Source: Pseudocercospora fijiensis CIRAD86
Lineage: Eukaryota > Ascomycota > Dothideomycetes > Mycosphaerellales > Mycosphaerellaceae
NCBI RefSeq assembly: GCF_000340215.1
Contig: NW_006921542.1
Span: forward strand, 431,610 to 495,609
Reading direction: 5' to 3'
DNA length: 64,000 bases
Shown here: piece by piece, positions 10,826 to 22,857 of the stretch
How positions within the stretch are numbered: position 1 is the stretch's first letter
Layout: the number at the start of each line of letters is the position of its first letter
The notes under the pieces: model-generated
What the model saw: the letters and a program-made list of their open reading frames with translations, nothing else
Told to the model about the DNA's origin: nothing
The model's database searches: none
Made by a program: the position numbers and the translations under genes

Positions 10826-12213
10826 ATAGAAGATAGAACTAAAGACCGCGAGTTTGTTTTACCTAAGCGTCTAACTAAAACGCGTAAGACTAAAGAGGAG
10901 TACTCTACGAAGAAGAATTCCGTACGAGACCGCGAGAGAAAGGACAAGATAGATAAGGATAAAAGAGCTAAGGATAAGAGAAGAAAGGCGCGGAATAAGG
11001 CATTCTATCGATAGCTAGCGCTTATAGAAAAAAGTAAAGGTTAGAATAAGAAGACAACCTAAGAGAAGGCTAAGAGGAGGAAAGAATTACGGCTAGTTTT
11101 CGAGCGTAAGGTTCTAGCAGCGTAAGTTAATCTAGCTAGCGGCCGTAGCTAGTAGCTATAGCCGGCAACCGTAGCCGGCAGCTATAGCCGGTATATTTTT
11201 CTTTAATACGTTAACTAATAGCATTTAGACCTATAGCCGCTACCTCTATCGATACGAGGGGTAGTAACGGAGATATTCAGATAGCCGAGAACAACAATGC
11301 TAGAGTTTAGGATGCCGCGATAGAGCTTAATACTACGAATAAAGGAACTGAAAAAAGCGAGGAGATACTATATATCGATCTAGTAACAGGTATAGTCTTA
11401 GGGCCTAACGCTATAGACGATAAGCGCTAGGAGTAGATCGAGTATAGTTAAAGAGACGAGATACTAGTAAAGGGCTAAGGTATAAGTCCTATCAATCTAG
11501 AAAATCATAGTTAAAGCTACTACGAAAAGCTAGCAAGGATTAGAATCGAGACTAGTCGTCTTTATATCCTCGATATAGAGTAGAAGTTTCTTTATTAGTA
11601 TTAGAGCGAAGCCTTTGCGTCTATAAAGGCAAAGTAGCTTGCGATTAATGCGATCGGGGCTAGGTATCTAGAGACAGTAGAAGTGTTACTATAGGAGGAA
11701 GGGATATAGGTAATTATTCTATACTCGGTATATATAGCCGGCGTTCGTAGCCGGCAGATACTAATAGTTAAATAGAAAGCGTTTCTCGAAGGTAGAGTGC
11801 TACTACTATATAAAATCTTTACTAAGGTAGAGAGGGCTTGTATCCGGAATCTAAGCTGCTAGTAGGATAGGTTAGCGTTAGAATTCTCTAAATCTCTATA
11901 TAAGCCTCCGAAGGATTACCTATTTCAGCGATACGGCTTTATCTCGACTACTCCGCAGGTACCCGAAGAAGCTCGAGCGCTCTTTAAGGTCTTTACTAAG
12001 AAGCGGAAGGAGTTCGAGGATTAGGATTAGTTAATAGAGCTATTAGTTAGTCTTAGGTTTCGTAGTTAGACTCGGCCTAAGCATTTGCTTGTCGAGTGTC
12101 TTATACCGAAAGAGGATAGATTAAGACTAAAAACGAGCTTAGATTCGTTAGGTATAGTAGCTCGGTTCCGTTAGTAGGAGAGAGCCGCCGTATAGAAGGC
12201 AAAATTCAGGTAG
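10826..12213 (+). pseudogene. Unknown basic protein of the hAT (ORF-A), three exons
   Basis: One frame runs through three exons joined by fungal-type introns at 11122-11228 (GTAAGT...TTAACTAATAGCATTTAG) and 11728-11775 (GTATAT...TACTAAT...TAG). The phases fit (exon 1 is 98 codons plus 2 nt, exon 2 ends in phase 0). Both introns contain GCCGGC repeats. Stops are nearly all at Gln/Trp positions. The first ~95 codons are very rich in Lys/Arg/Asp (many KDK and RRK runs), suggesting a nuclear or nucleic-acid-binding tail. The rest, about 350 residues, matches no family I recognise. The start is assigned to an ATA at 10826 that RIP could have made from ATG. The frame ends before a short tandem repeat at about 12208-12310. 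Confidence 0.55.
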
Positions 12214-12312
12214 TTAGGGTAGCTAGGAAAGAAATTCTAGTAGTTAGGCTAGCTAGGGTAGCTAGGAAAAAAAATCTAGTAGTTAGGTAGCTAGGAAACA
12301 AAAAAAAAAGGT
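12208..12312. repeat. Short tandem repeats between ORF-A and the transposase
   Basis: Two and a half imperfect copies of a unit of about 40 bp built from tagttaggtagctaggaaa and aattctag, ending in an A-rich tract (12301-12310). It probably lies in the spacer between the two genes. Confidence 0.7.
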
Positions 12313-12399
12313 AGCTAGCTATTTACTGCCTAGCTATTCCTAACGATACGATACTATAAAAGAAAGGGTATTTCCCTATAGCTACTAGTACACATCTAC

Positions 12400-15300
12400 T
12401 ACTCCTAAGTCCTTACCTTACCGTACGAAACCTTAAAACATACCGACCGACATTGTATATATACTAGGCGCTATACTAGGAAGGGTAATAACGAGACGAT
12501 AGTCGAAACAGTCTAGTATACGAGCGAGATTGCGATAACGTCGAGAGGAGGTCGCATACTTACCTTCGAGCCTATCGAGTCCTAGACGACGATTAGGGCT
12601 AGATTTATCCTCTCCGAATCCTAGTAGTAGGAATTCATTATAGGGTACTACTACCTAGTCCTTACCTTTACGGAGTCTAAGCAGAAGGTTGTTCGGAGAT
12701 ATAAGAACATCGAGTATTAACCCGGAAATCTTCGAAAAGGCTAGCTAGGCGTATCTTTAGAAACCCGAGTATATAGAGCAGTTCAATTAATAGGTCTATA
12801 AGATATAGTTCCCTTTATACTTACGTTCGAAGGAGTATAAACTCCGGAAGTACTCGATGCGATAGGGGAGTAAGGAGCGAACGGATATATTCTAGAAGTT
12901 CTTTATAGAGGGGGTATTGTACCGTTATACGACTTCTCGACTTAAAGGTTAACTAGTAATTGTCTGTAACTTCTACGGTTTAATCTTAAAACACCTGAAA
13001 CTAGGGGATAGGAACTTATCGCCTACGAACTATCTCTATTCTAAACGGTATCGGGAATCTTAAAGAGAGAGGAGAGTTAATATAGATACAGCGTTCTAGA
13101 AAGAGGTACGTCTTCTAAAATGCCGGCTATAGCTACCGGCTATAGCTACCGGCTATAGCTACCGGCTATAGCTGCCGGCTATAGCTGCCGGCTATAGCTG
13201 CCGGCTATAGCTGCCGGCTATAGCTGCCGGCTATAGCTGCCGGCTATAGCTGCCGGCTATAGATTCCGGCTACAGATTCCGGCTACTTAAATTAACCGTA
13301 GAGGTCTAGCTAATTATTATAGGCTACGCTTAAGGAAGCTCTAGGATTAAAGGCTACCGATTTCTCCTCCGAAGACTTTAAGCAACTAGCAAACGAAATG
13401 CTAGCTACAAACGGTCTTCCGGAAGACTTCTACGAAAGGGAGTCTATATAGAAGATATGCCTATATCTTATAAACTACCCTCCCCTATTTCTCGGCGCGA
13501 CAACCTAGCGTATTATATTCGAAAAGAATAAAGAGGCTGCGTTAGACGACATTCGGGAGATCCTCCGTAATACTCGCCGAGTAGCTATTGCTATTAATAG
13601 CTAGTTAAGCCGGACTGTAAGAGCCTCCTTCCTCTCGATTATACTATACTTTATTAATTCGGATTGGAAACTCTAGGAACTTATAATCGGATTCCCTAAA
13701 ATTCTAGGTTCCTATACTAGTAAGGATATAGCGAAGCTTGTCTATACGGCAATAGATAGGGTTAGCGTAACAACGAAACTAATCTCGATTACTACGGATA
13801 ACGCTAGTAATAATCGAACATTATATAAGGCGTTGTATATACAATTCACTCGTATATATCTTTGAAATTACTAATTGTATCGATAGGGTCGAGTACGTAG
13901 AGGAGATTATAAGGTCTACAATCTAGCTTAATCTTCCGAATATTAAGCTCGCTACGATTCCGGATACGCACGATAATACGCACGATAATAACGATAAAGA
14001 GGAGCCTATTAATAGCCCTAGCCCTAACGAATCGGAGCCGACGTCGTTACTAGTTATATCCCTATAGAAGTTTCCCTACCTCGCTTATATAGTTTAAATC
14101 GCGATCCGAGCCCTCTTTAAGACGCTTAAAATTACACTATTAAACGACGACTAATAGAAGATCCTAGATAAGGATAAAGCAAAGTCGAAAGTCGAGAAAC
14201 TTATTATAGCAATAAGACGGGATAAGGCAGAGAGCCTCGCTCTCGTTTTATATAAGGTATAACTTTTGTCCGTAGCCGGCACCTATAGCCGGTAACCTAG
14301 TATAGTTCTAACTCTTTTTCTCTAGCTTCGTCGTCTAGTAATATATACGAACTCGAGCTTATAGAGATATAACCGATTCGAGGCTATTTAAAAGAACCTA
14401 ATCGAGCGCCCTAAAACCGATGCCTAGAATATCGTATAGAATAAGCGATAGCAAAAGCGGCCTCCTTAGCGCCTACTCCGTTTTACCTAAGACGTTAAGA
14501 CCCGGTTCGATTCGACTTTCTATATAGTTACGAAGGGATATACTTTACGTACCGCTCTCGAGATCTATTAGAGTTCCGAGGGTATTAAGTAGCTCGGCCT
14601 TACCGCCGCCGAATAGCGCTAAGCAGAGTATCTCGTCGATATTAGTAAGTATTACGCGAAGGTTACTACTACGATTAGAAGAACCCGAGGACCGACGATC
14701 TACCTTATCTTTACGTACTATAACTAGCTCTTTAACGAGCTCGAGGAAACCGTAGCTAAGCTAGCTAAGAAGAGCGTTCCCTAGAAAGTAGCTATAACGA
14801 AAGCTATAGACACCTCCTATACTAAGTTGTATAAATATTATAGTGCTACCTTTAAGTCGTTCGGGGATATCTATAGCATTGCGTACTTGCTTAACCCGGT
14901 AGAAAAGGATATATACTAGTAGAGGCCGGAATAGAAGGCGGACGAGGTATAGCCGAAGCATTACTAGACTATTCTAGAAAAGATATTCTACGAGCGTCGG
15001 AAAGAAACTAGTCTAAATACAGCTCCTATAAAGAAAAAGAAGGTTTAGAAGGCTCCGATATTATATCTGTTTCGTAGGTAGGAAGTAGAGGTAGAAGAGG
15101 AAGCAACTACTAAAGTAAATAAAGAAGAGTTCGATCTCTATCGGTACGCGAGTAAGTATAAACCCGTAGGCTCGGAAAGAGGGCTAATAATCTCTAGATC
15201 TTACCAGTCTTTTAGACGAATTCGGAGACGATATTCTCGCTATATAGTAGCGGTTAGAGCCTAAGTTTCTAACGATAGCGTCGGTCGCTCGGGACGTCCT

Positions 15301-15650
15301 CGCTATCCCGAGCGTAGGTATAGGCTATAAGAGGTCTTTTAGTATCGCTCGTTACTAGGGCCGCTTTAATCGAATATACTCGCCTACTACCTTCGAATCT
15401 ATTATAGTATTCCGATACTATCTCCTCTACTAGAATCGCTAAGGTAGGTTACTAAAGATTATACTAAAGGAGTTAATCGAGGAATTAGAAAACCTTAAGA
15501 TCGAAGAAACCTAGGAGCGCGAAGAGAATACGAAATTTAGTCTAAGCGAAACCCTAATTAGCGATAACGAAGAGGAGGAGGGCGGAGGTAGAAGGCGATA
15601 CCGGGTCGAGAAGCGGAAATGTATATAGGCTTAGAGCAGCTTTAAGGAGA
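12400..15650 (+). pseudogene. hAT transposase, RIP-mutated, with introns
   Basis: It would catalyse cut-and-paste transposition of this element. A readable ITTDNASNN core (13789-13815), preceded by a WKL.ELIIGFP block (about 13660-13700), is the conserved hAT catalytic-region signature. The C-terminal dimerisation domain is clear at about 15250-15440: ARDVLAIPSVGIG, then SFSIARY and PTTFESI. Introns are inferred at about 13104-13305 (GTACGT...TTAACCGTAG, filled by a 13-bp GCCGGC array) and about 14258-14325 (GTATAA...TTCTAAC...CTAG, also with GCCGGC motifs). Many Gln and Trp codons are now stops, so the copy is dead. The 5' end of the coding region is not defined; no zinc finger could be made out. 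Confidence 0.85.
13123..13286. repeat. 13-bp GCCGGCTATAGCT tandem array in a transposase intron
   Basis: About twelve copies of gccggctatagct with minor variants (accggc..., attccggctac...). It sits between two parts of the hAT transposase frame, bounded by GTACGT (about 13104) and TTAACCGTAG (about 13305), so probably inside an intron. It is the largest of many occurrences of the same motif in this element. Confidence 0.93.
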
Positions 15651-15984
15651 CGAAGCGTTTACGTATAAAGTAATATAGCCGGCGTATATAGCCGGTATAT
15701 ATCCGAAATGTGTTTCGAATTCCTAGGACCTAAACAGACTAGTTGCTATAGTAACCGACCCCGCTTACCTACGGACTATTTCTAATTCTCTATTCGCTCT
15801 TCCTCTCCTTCTTCCCTTTCCCTATATTCTTAAAGACAAACATACCTTAAGGATTCGGCTCTTCGGGCCTTCCTAAGCCGGCTACCTCCCCTTCCTTAAG
15901 CTACTATCCTTTATTCGAATCTAACGATAACCTACTAAGGCGGTTTAATAGAAGACTATTTATTCTAGAAGGCAAGAAGCATTA

Positions 15985-16626
15985 ATGTCTCCTTACGATT
16001 ATATACTTATTAATTTTCTAGGTCCTACCGATATACCCTCGTCGCCTAAACGCGTAGATAAATATCTTTAGAGGCTAAAGGGCAAGGGTAAAGCAAGCTA
16101 AGTATAGGGAGACTATAGCGAGAACGAGATATCGGAAGAGTAAGGCTCTCCGTAGTATATACGAAGGAAGGGGGTTCCTCGGAAAACAGTACCGAAAAAC
16201 AAGAAGGCTATAGGTAGATAGGAGAAGGCTAAAAAGAGTAGGCGGACGAAGACTATCGCAAAGAAAAGTTATCTTTCTATTAAAAGAAAGGGAATAAGGT
16301 AGGACTCGACGATAAAGAAGCGGCGCTTCAAACTAGGTACTATTACCCTTCGCTAGATCCGGCTTTTCTAAAACAAAAGAGGGACCGAGCTTTTAATCCC
16401 TAAGACTCCCTTCTAGCGACTCGTCCGAGAAATTATATTAGATTTTCGGTCTAGTATACGATTTACGGCTAAGGCGATTAGTGCTCTTTAGGAAGCTACG
16501 GAGGCATTTCTCGTAACCGAGCTTAAGCTTTTAAACCTCCTTGCTATCTATACGAAGCGGGTTACTCTTTAAAATAAAGATATACAGCTTCTAGCTAAAA
16601 TTCGGCGTCGGTTTATAGCGGATTAG
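15985..16626 (+). pseudogene. Histone H3-fold protein, CENP-A-like, inside hAT (RIP-mutated)
   Basis: One frame of about 213 codons starts at an ATG (15985) and keeps phase throughout; internal stops are all TAG/TAA at positions where Gln or Trp would fit. Codons 1-112 form a long tail rich in Lys/Arg/Ser. From codon 113 (16321) the H3 fold can be read in order: KLGTITLR (helix N entry), then GTELLIPKTPF, RLVREI, DFRSSIRF, EATEAFLV, LLAIYTKRVTL and KDIQL. This matches the order and spacing of the H3/CENP-A fold. The long unrelated tail, EAFLV and LLIPK resemble CENP-A (Cse4/CenH3) more than replication H3. That is resemblance only; a tree is needed. The last TAG may itself be a mutated Trp. 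Nothing shows that it was ever centromeric. Confidence 0.8.
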
Positions 16627-17631
16627 TTAGAAATTGTATTTAGTCGTTAGATTAACCTAGGAGGAGGCCTATTTTCGTATCCTTTTGCCGGCTATAGGTA
16701 CCGGCTATATTTCTAATTTTATCTCCGCGCCGTCCCTAAATCTAAGGTACGAAGTAGAAACCTAGCGCTCTATATTTACCCGGCTATTATAGAGACGAGC
16801 TATATTTAGATTAGTTTCTTCGTATATCGCGACCTAGTAGGTAGTAAGCGAAAGGGCGATAGAACGTTTATAATACGTCTCTATTTAGACCTAAAACACA
16901 AAGGTCCTAAGGAGCCCTAGCATCCTAACTATAAGGAGATTCTTTAGTATTAGTACTTTAATCCTCTATACTGCGAGGTAGATAGTAAGCCTACGAGAGA
17001 GAAACTTTAACGAGAAATTCTCTATAATGCGTAGCGCTATTATATAGCTATAGATACGTACTAAGTCCGGCAACTCGAAGAAGAATTGAGATAGCGTATT
17101 AGCGACCGAGGAAGAGATCGATAGTATACTAGTAGAGTCGAGGTCTTATAAGCGAAGTATAAGATAATATAGGCTCTTAGTCGTATAGAGTAACGTACTA
17201 TATAAATAACTAGGCGTACTACTCTTATTCACTTACGACCTATATCCTAGGATACTCTTCTCGTACTTTTTATACTCTTTTCTAATACCTTACCTATAAG
17301 CGCTCCGCGACAACCGAGTGAATATAAGCTATAGGGTTTCCGCTCGGTACCTTAGCCTCCGAGATAGGGCGGAGTTGAATTTAGAGCGACAGCCGGCACT
17401 CGCAGCCGGCATACAGAGACGGTAGTAGGCCTTTTCCTACTAAATAACTAGCTTGTTTAGTATAGCCTACCTGATATTTCTTATATTTACTAGCAATAGG
17501 CCTAGGTTACTTATAAGATTACTATAGCTAGTAAAGTTATTACTAAAGAATACCTATACTATAGTAAGATACCATTATTACGCCGGCTATTTATTAAAAG
17601 GAGGCTTTCGCCTATTACTATGCCGGCTATA
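16627..17631. other. hAT internal region, no gene recognised
   Basis: GCCGGC motifs lie at 16685-16706, 17388-17412 and 17580-17640. The first may be in an intron starting GTATCC at about 16676, so an extra exon of the H3-fold gene or a separate gene could follow. A plus-strand frame with a Lys/Arg-rich stretch can be followed from about 16740 to 17180, but I recognise no domain. Confidence 0.4.
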
Positions 17632-17759
17632 TATACCGGCTAATAGTAGCGTTAATACCGATGCTACTATACTATTCGGCCTATATACGACAACCGTAGA
17701 AAATGGCAGCGAACAATTAGAGACGAAGGGAAGACAGTTAAGAAGGAAGGGAGGACGAA

Positions 17760-18960
17760 CAGAAAGCACTACACACTAGGGCAGAGGAGGTACCAAAGGC
17801 GGAAGATAGAAGAACCCCTAAGAGGGTATATAGGATAATAATCTTAGAACTCCTTAGAGGACTGAAAGCAATCTATAACCAGGCAAGCTACGTAATCACA
17901 AAGGTAGCTAATATAGTCGTAGCAAAGATTACGAAGAAACAATAGGAGACAAGCCTAAACTACCGCACCTAGGTAGCAGTAGCTAGTTAGGAGGCGCTAA
18001 AACCCCCGAGGATAGTAGTTAGAGTCTATATTACGGACCTATAGGAGCAAAAGGAAATCTAAGGACTTATAGGGAAAGAGATTGTAGAAAGAATTGTAGT
18101 TAAAGAGGTAATTAGGGCTAGGAACGAAGGTAAAGGGGTAATTAAGCTATTTATAGTACAAGAGTAGGACAAAAAGAAGCTAGAAATACAAAAAGAATAG
18201 ACAACTAAGATAGGGAAAACAGCAAAGGTCTCCTAATAGCAATTCATAATTATAGCCTATAGTATAATAAGAAGCTTTAAGGAAGAACAGGATATAAAGA
18301 GCCTATAGAGACAAAACTAAGCTATATGCCTAGGCCTAAAGATTACAAAAGTAGTATAGATTAAAAGGAAAATCGAAGAGACTAAGAAGCAGTCTTCTCT
18401 AATTATCTAGGTAGGGAGTGTAGAGTAAGCTAATATAGTGCTAGATTAGGGGCTGTTCTAGGACTTTAAAAGATTAGAAACAGAGATATATAGAAGCAAC
18501 TATAGGATAATGCAGTGCTTCAAATATTAACACTATAGACACTTTGTAGCTAAGTATATAAAGACAACTAACACCTGCTCCTATTATATAGGGGATTACT
18601 AGGTTAAAGAATGTAAAGCACACAAGGGAGAAGCAAGATATATATACTGTACTAAAAGACACCCCTCTTAGGCGAAGGAATGCCTAGTAAGAATATAGGC
18701 AGCTAGGAAGGCAAAGGAAGCCAGAATTAATATACTAAAAAGATATACAACAAGCTAGGGCAGCTAGGTATAGAAGCAACCTAGCTAAGTACTACAAAAG
18801 AGGTCTAGACAAGATAATAGGTTTACATTTAGGGCCTTACTAGTATAAGAGGGTTACTAGCAACTAGGGAGACTAAGATACCTTAACATTATAGGAAAGG
18901 AAGTAGGGCAGACAAAGCTTAGTTAAATATTAGTCTAAAGTAAGGGAAGACTAAAGGAAA
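17760..18960 (+). pseudogene. LINE ORF1 (gag-like, zinc knuckles)
   Basis: This is the RNA-binding protein of the LINE. A frame of about 400 codons ends in three CCHC-type knuckle remnants: CFKYQHYRHFVAKY (about 18512-18555; second Cys and last His changed), TCSYYIGDY followed by VKEC (about 18570-18615), and YCTKRHPS followed by AKEC (about 18646-18685). Losses fit TGT to TAT or CAC to TAC changes. Upstream lies an unrecognised Lys/Glu-rich region, as usual for ORF1 of this group. It is interrupted by RIP stops. Confidence 0.75.
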
Positions 18961-18974
18961 ACTTATAGGGAAAT

Positions 18975-21900
18975 AATATAGATAAAACCTAATAAACATT
19001 GCAACATTACTGAACATTATACAGTACAATATTAATAAGAGCAAGGACAAGGTATAGAGGAGCTTCCTTTAAGTACTAAACCTAAAAGAACATTATATTA
19101 TTGCAATCTAAGAGCCCTAGCTCAACCTATATATAAAGAGACTAGCAACAGTTAAAGACCTAAGATACTACCTAATTATCTACAACTAGGGAGCCCTAAG
19201 GACATACATCTATATTAGTAAGGAGATAGATACAGAAACCTAGTAGGCTATACTATAGGAGGATAGGGACCTAATATTAGTTTAAGTAGAGACATCCTAA
19301 GGTACACTCCAAGTCTACTGCATATATAACCTACTACTAGACTTAAGAAGCAGTACCCAACTGAAAACCCTAGAAAGACTACCTAGAGTTATCTAGGGGA
19401 ACACCTACTAAATCCTACTTAGGGATTTCAACCTCTACTACCCCCTCTAGGGCTTAGACTTTACCCTAGCTTACTACTTCCTAGTAGGAAGACTAATTAA
19501 CATATTAGAGAGGGAAGGAATAGAAATTGTTACCCTAAAGGGACTAATTACCTAGGAGGCAAGAGGGAGCAGCAGTATACTAGACCTATACTTTATATTA
19601 TATTAGATTAGGAATAGGATTATAAGATACAGGGTTAACTAGGAACTAGAAGAATTATTAGACTACTTCCCGGTGCAGATTAAGCTAAATGTCTAAGCCA
19701 ATTAGGAAAAGGAACTAGAGGAGAAGCTTAACTAGAAAGGTACCTAATAGGGTAGGATAAGGGAGGAACTAGAAAGGGACCTAAAACTAGAGGAACTCTT
19801 AACAAAGCACCTACTAAGGCTAGAGGACATTAACAAGGCAGTAGAAGAACTAATAGGAATCCTAAAACAGGTAGCTAGAAAGCATACCCTAGCAAAGAAA
19901 CATTTACTATACTAGTAACTATACTAGACTAGTAAATGTATAAGGAAGGTTAAAGTAGTAAGGAAGGCTAAGAGGTAGTAGACACAAACCTATACCTAGG
20001 AAGCATAGGACAACTATAATAAAGCCTACTAGGAAAAGAAGATCTAGATTAAGAAAGACAAGATATAAGAATAGAGATCTATAATAGGAATAATTACAAA
20101 GAAACTAGAGGAGATATAGAGGATAGCTAAATAGATAAGGAGACCTAAACAGGATAAGGATATACTACTACAATTCCCGGACATTATAGACTAATAAGGA
20201 TAGATGTAGACTACAATAGAAGGGAAAGTAAGAGCCCTAGGCTAACACTTCTTCTATAGAAAAGTATAAGTAGACCTATTAGACATAAAGGAAAAAGAAT
20301 AAAAGACTCTACTACTAGGCACACTAGGAGACACCTAGGTTAAACCCGAAACTATTGAAAGGATCCTAAAGAAAATTCTAGGCAACAAGGCACTAGGAGA
20401 AGACAAGATCTATAACAAACTTCTAAAAGTATATAGGAAGGGGCTAGCCCTAGCACTAGCTAATATCTTTTTACAAAGCCTAGCACTAGGACACTACCTA
20501 AGACTATTTAGGAAGTCCCTAATAGTAGTGCTAAGGAAGCCCTAGAAGGAAGACTATATATAGCTTAAGGCCTATAGACTAATAGCCCTACTTAATACAA
20601 TAGGCAAGGTACTAGAAAAAATTGTCGCTAAAAGGCTAATAGCCTTTACCGAGGAAAGGAATATCCTTCCTAAAGGCTAGATAGGAGGAAGAAAGAAGAG
20701 GTTAATACTAATAGCTATAGAACTAATTATAGAACAGATTAAGTATATCTAGCACTATAGTTAAAACTAGGTAGCAACCCTCCTCTCCCTTAATATCTTA
20801 GGAGCCTTTAATAATATCTCCTATAAAAGGCTCCTATATATACTTAAATAGAAAGCTATACTAAACTAGATAGTCTAATTCATCTAGTCCTTCCTATAGG
20901 AAAGATTAATACAGCTCATTCTAGGCAAATTCAAATCAGACCTAATACTAACTAAAAAGGGAATCCCCTAAGGATTAACACTCTCCCTAATCCTCTTCCT
21001 TATCTTTATAGCAGACCTACTCCTACTCCTAGAATTAAAAAACACATTAGTATTAGGGTTTGTAGATAATACAAACATCCTAGCCTAGTCTAAGACAATA
21101 GAAACTAACTGTAAGATCCTAGAAGAGAAGCACTAGGAGTATAAAAAATAGGTAAGGAGGTATAGAGCAAAATTCGCCCTAGAAAAGTACTAGCTTATCT
21201 ACTTTAGTAAGGCTAAATCAACCTATAATATAAAGCAATCAATTACTATCTAAGGCTTTGAAACCTAACTATTAGTAGAGCTTAGGGTACTAGGGATCTA
21301 GCTAGACCTAAAACTAAATTAGGGACTATAAGTAAAGAAGGCAAAGCAGAGGGCAGATGCTAATATGTAATCTATTAATAGGCTTACAGCCTCTATATAG
21401 GGGGCTACATTCGAGAAAGCTAAAGTTATATATAAAGCAATTGTCAAGCTAGCAATGCTATATAGAGCACAGATATAGACAGCCTAGGAGAAAACACTAA
21501 AGAGGATTAAGCAACCAGTTAGCAGGTCCTAAACCTAAAGCCTAAAGAAAATCCTAGGAGTATACAAAACTACACTAATAAGGGTAGTAGAAATGGAATT
21601 AGGGATCCTACTAGTTAAACAATACTTTAAGGGACTAAGACACTAATATACAGTAAAGATAATAGAATACCTAGCCCAATAGACTATCTAAAAGGCACTA
21701 GACAAGATAAAAGCCTAGTACATTAGGACTAGGAGGCGAGATAGACTACAAATAACTCCCTAGAAAGTCAAAGACCTAGAGTAATATAGAGTCTTAATAA
21801 GAGAAATGCTAGAGAAAGAGCTTTAGGGACTAAATATAAGGCTAAAGGAAGATAAGCTAAAGGGAGAGAAACAAAGCCTAGTAGAATCAATTGCTAAATA

Positions 21901-22450
21901 CCTATAGGAGCAGGAATAGAACAAAACACAAGTTAGACTAGGAACCCTAAAGGCACTAATCAAATTTGGTTAATATAACTACTAGCTCTATAAGGACCTA
22001 AACAGGGCCGAGGCAAGCCTAGCTATCTAAATCAGATCTAAATATATTAGGCTTAGATCTTACCTGTTTAGAAGAAACGTCTTAGGAATTGAAAGCAGGG
22101 CTTGCTAATATAGCTACTAATCTTAGAACCCTAAGTATATACTGCTAGTCTACCCTTAATAGTTAGAAGGCAGAAGTAATTAGAGACTAAAAGCAATAGA
22201 AAGGGAATACGATAAGCTAATCTAGAGTAAAGAAGACCTAAAGAGGATAGTAAAGTGGATTATTAAATAGGGATTTATACAACAATTCGCACTAGCAAGG
22301 GAAACTAAGGAGTAGATAAGAAGGAGGGAAGAAGAGGGGGAAAGAAGGATAGGGTAGTAGGCAAGGTAGTTAGAGGGTAACAACTATAATACTAGTATAC
22401 CCTAGAGGAAGGAAAACAAGGAAACGAGGAAGATTAGCACTTATAAATAG
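18975..22450 (+). pseudogene. LINE ORF2: endonuclease, reverse transcriptase, C-terminal zinc region
   Basis: This protein would nick target DNA and reverse-transcribe the LINE RNA. The apurinic-type endonuclease is visible as IIAI.EP (about 19092-19112) and a DFNLYYPLWG-like motif (about 19428-19460). Reverse transcriptase shows a KKGIP.GLTLSLILF block (about 20953-20995) and GFVDNTNILA (about 21056-21087), where the second Asp of the catalytic pair is now Asn by a G-to-A change. The C-terminal ESRAC..........NPKYILLVYP segment (about 22091-22155) is the Cys/His region typical of fungal Tad1-like ORF2. RIP stops and the lost catalytic Asp show that it cannot work. Confidence 0.82.
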
Positions 22451-22857
22451 GATAGGAGGGAGGTTTTTACTAACTAAGTTAGTTTCCTACCCGAAACAAT
22501 ACATAGAAACAGACCTACATAGGCCGAAAGGCACTACAACAGGCGAATGAAATATCTATCTATCTATCTATATACCGGCTATATTTTAAAGTCTCCCGTA
22601 CCTACCTTTTTTAGCCGTACCTACCTTTTTTAGCCGTACCTGCCTTCTTTCCTTGCTCTAACGTTACTATAATATAGGCTTGCGCGAAGCTTACTCTATT
22701 GCCTAGCGATACCGCGACACTACCGCTATATTTAACCTTTGCATCGATACCTATACCTCTACGCTCTATATCTACTACCTCCGTAACACCCTCGCTCTAC
22801 GCGCGCCTTCGTATACCTTCGTAACGTACTTTTTTCCTTAATTCGACGACTTTTACA

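Larger units (their letters stand above)
17643..22570 (+). mobile_element. Tad1-like LINE, copy 2, nested in hAT
   Basis: A non-LTR retrotransposon of about 4.93 kb with ORF1 (about 17760-18960) and ORF2 (about 18975-22450), ending in a TATC repeat (22551-22570). An 11-bp duplication tataccggcta flanks it (17632-17642 and 22571-22581); the insertion therefore landed in one of the GCCGGC motifs of the hAT. It has the Tad1-type order: ORF1 with CCHC knuckles, then endonuclease, reverse transcriptase and a C-terminal Cys/His region. RIP stops throughout both ORFs mean it is dead. The duplication edge next to the TATC tail is ambiguous by a few bases. Confidence 0.88.

Noticed and set aside
13123..13286. 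CRISPR-like array
   Set aside because: The 13-bp units are directly adjacent without spacers and the genome is eukaryotic; this is a tandem repeat.
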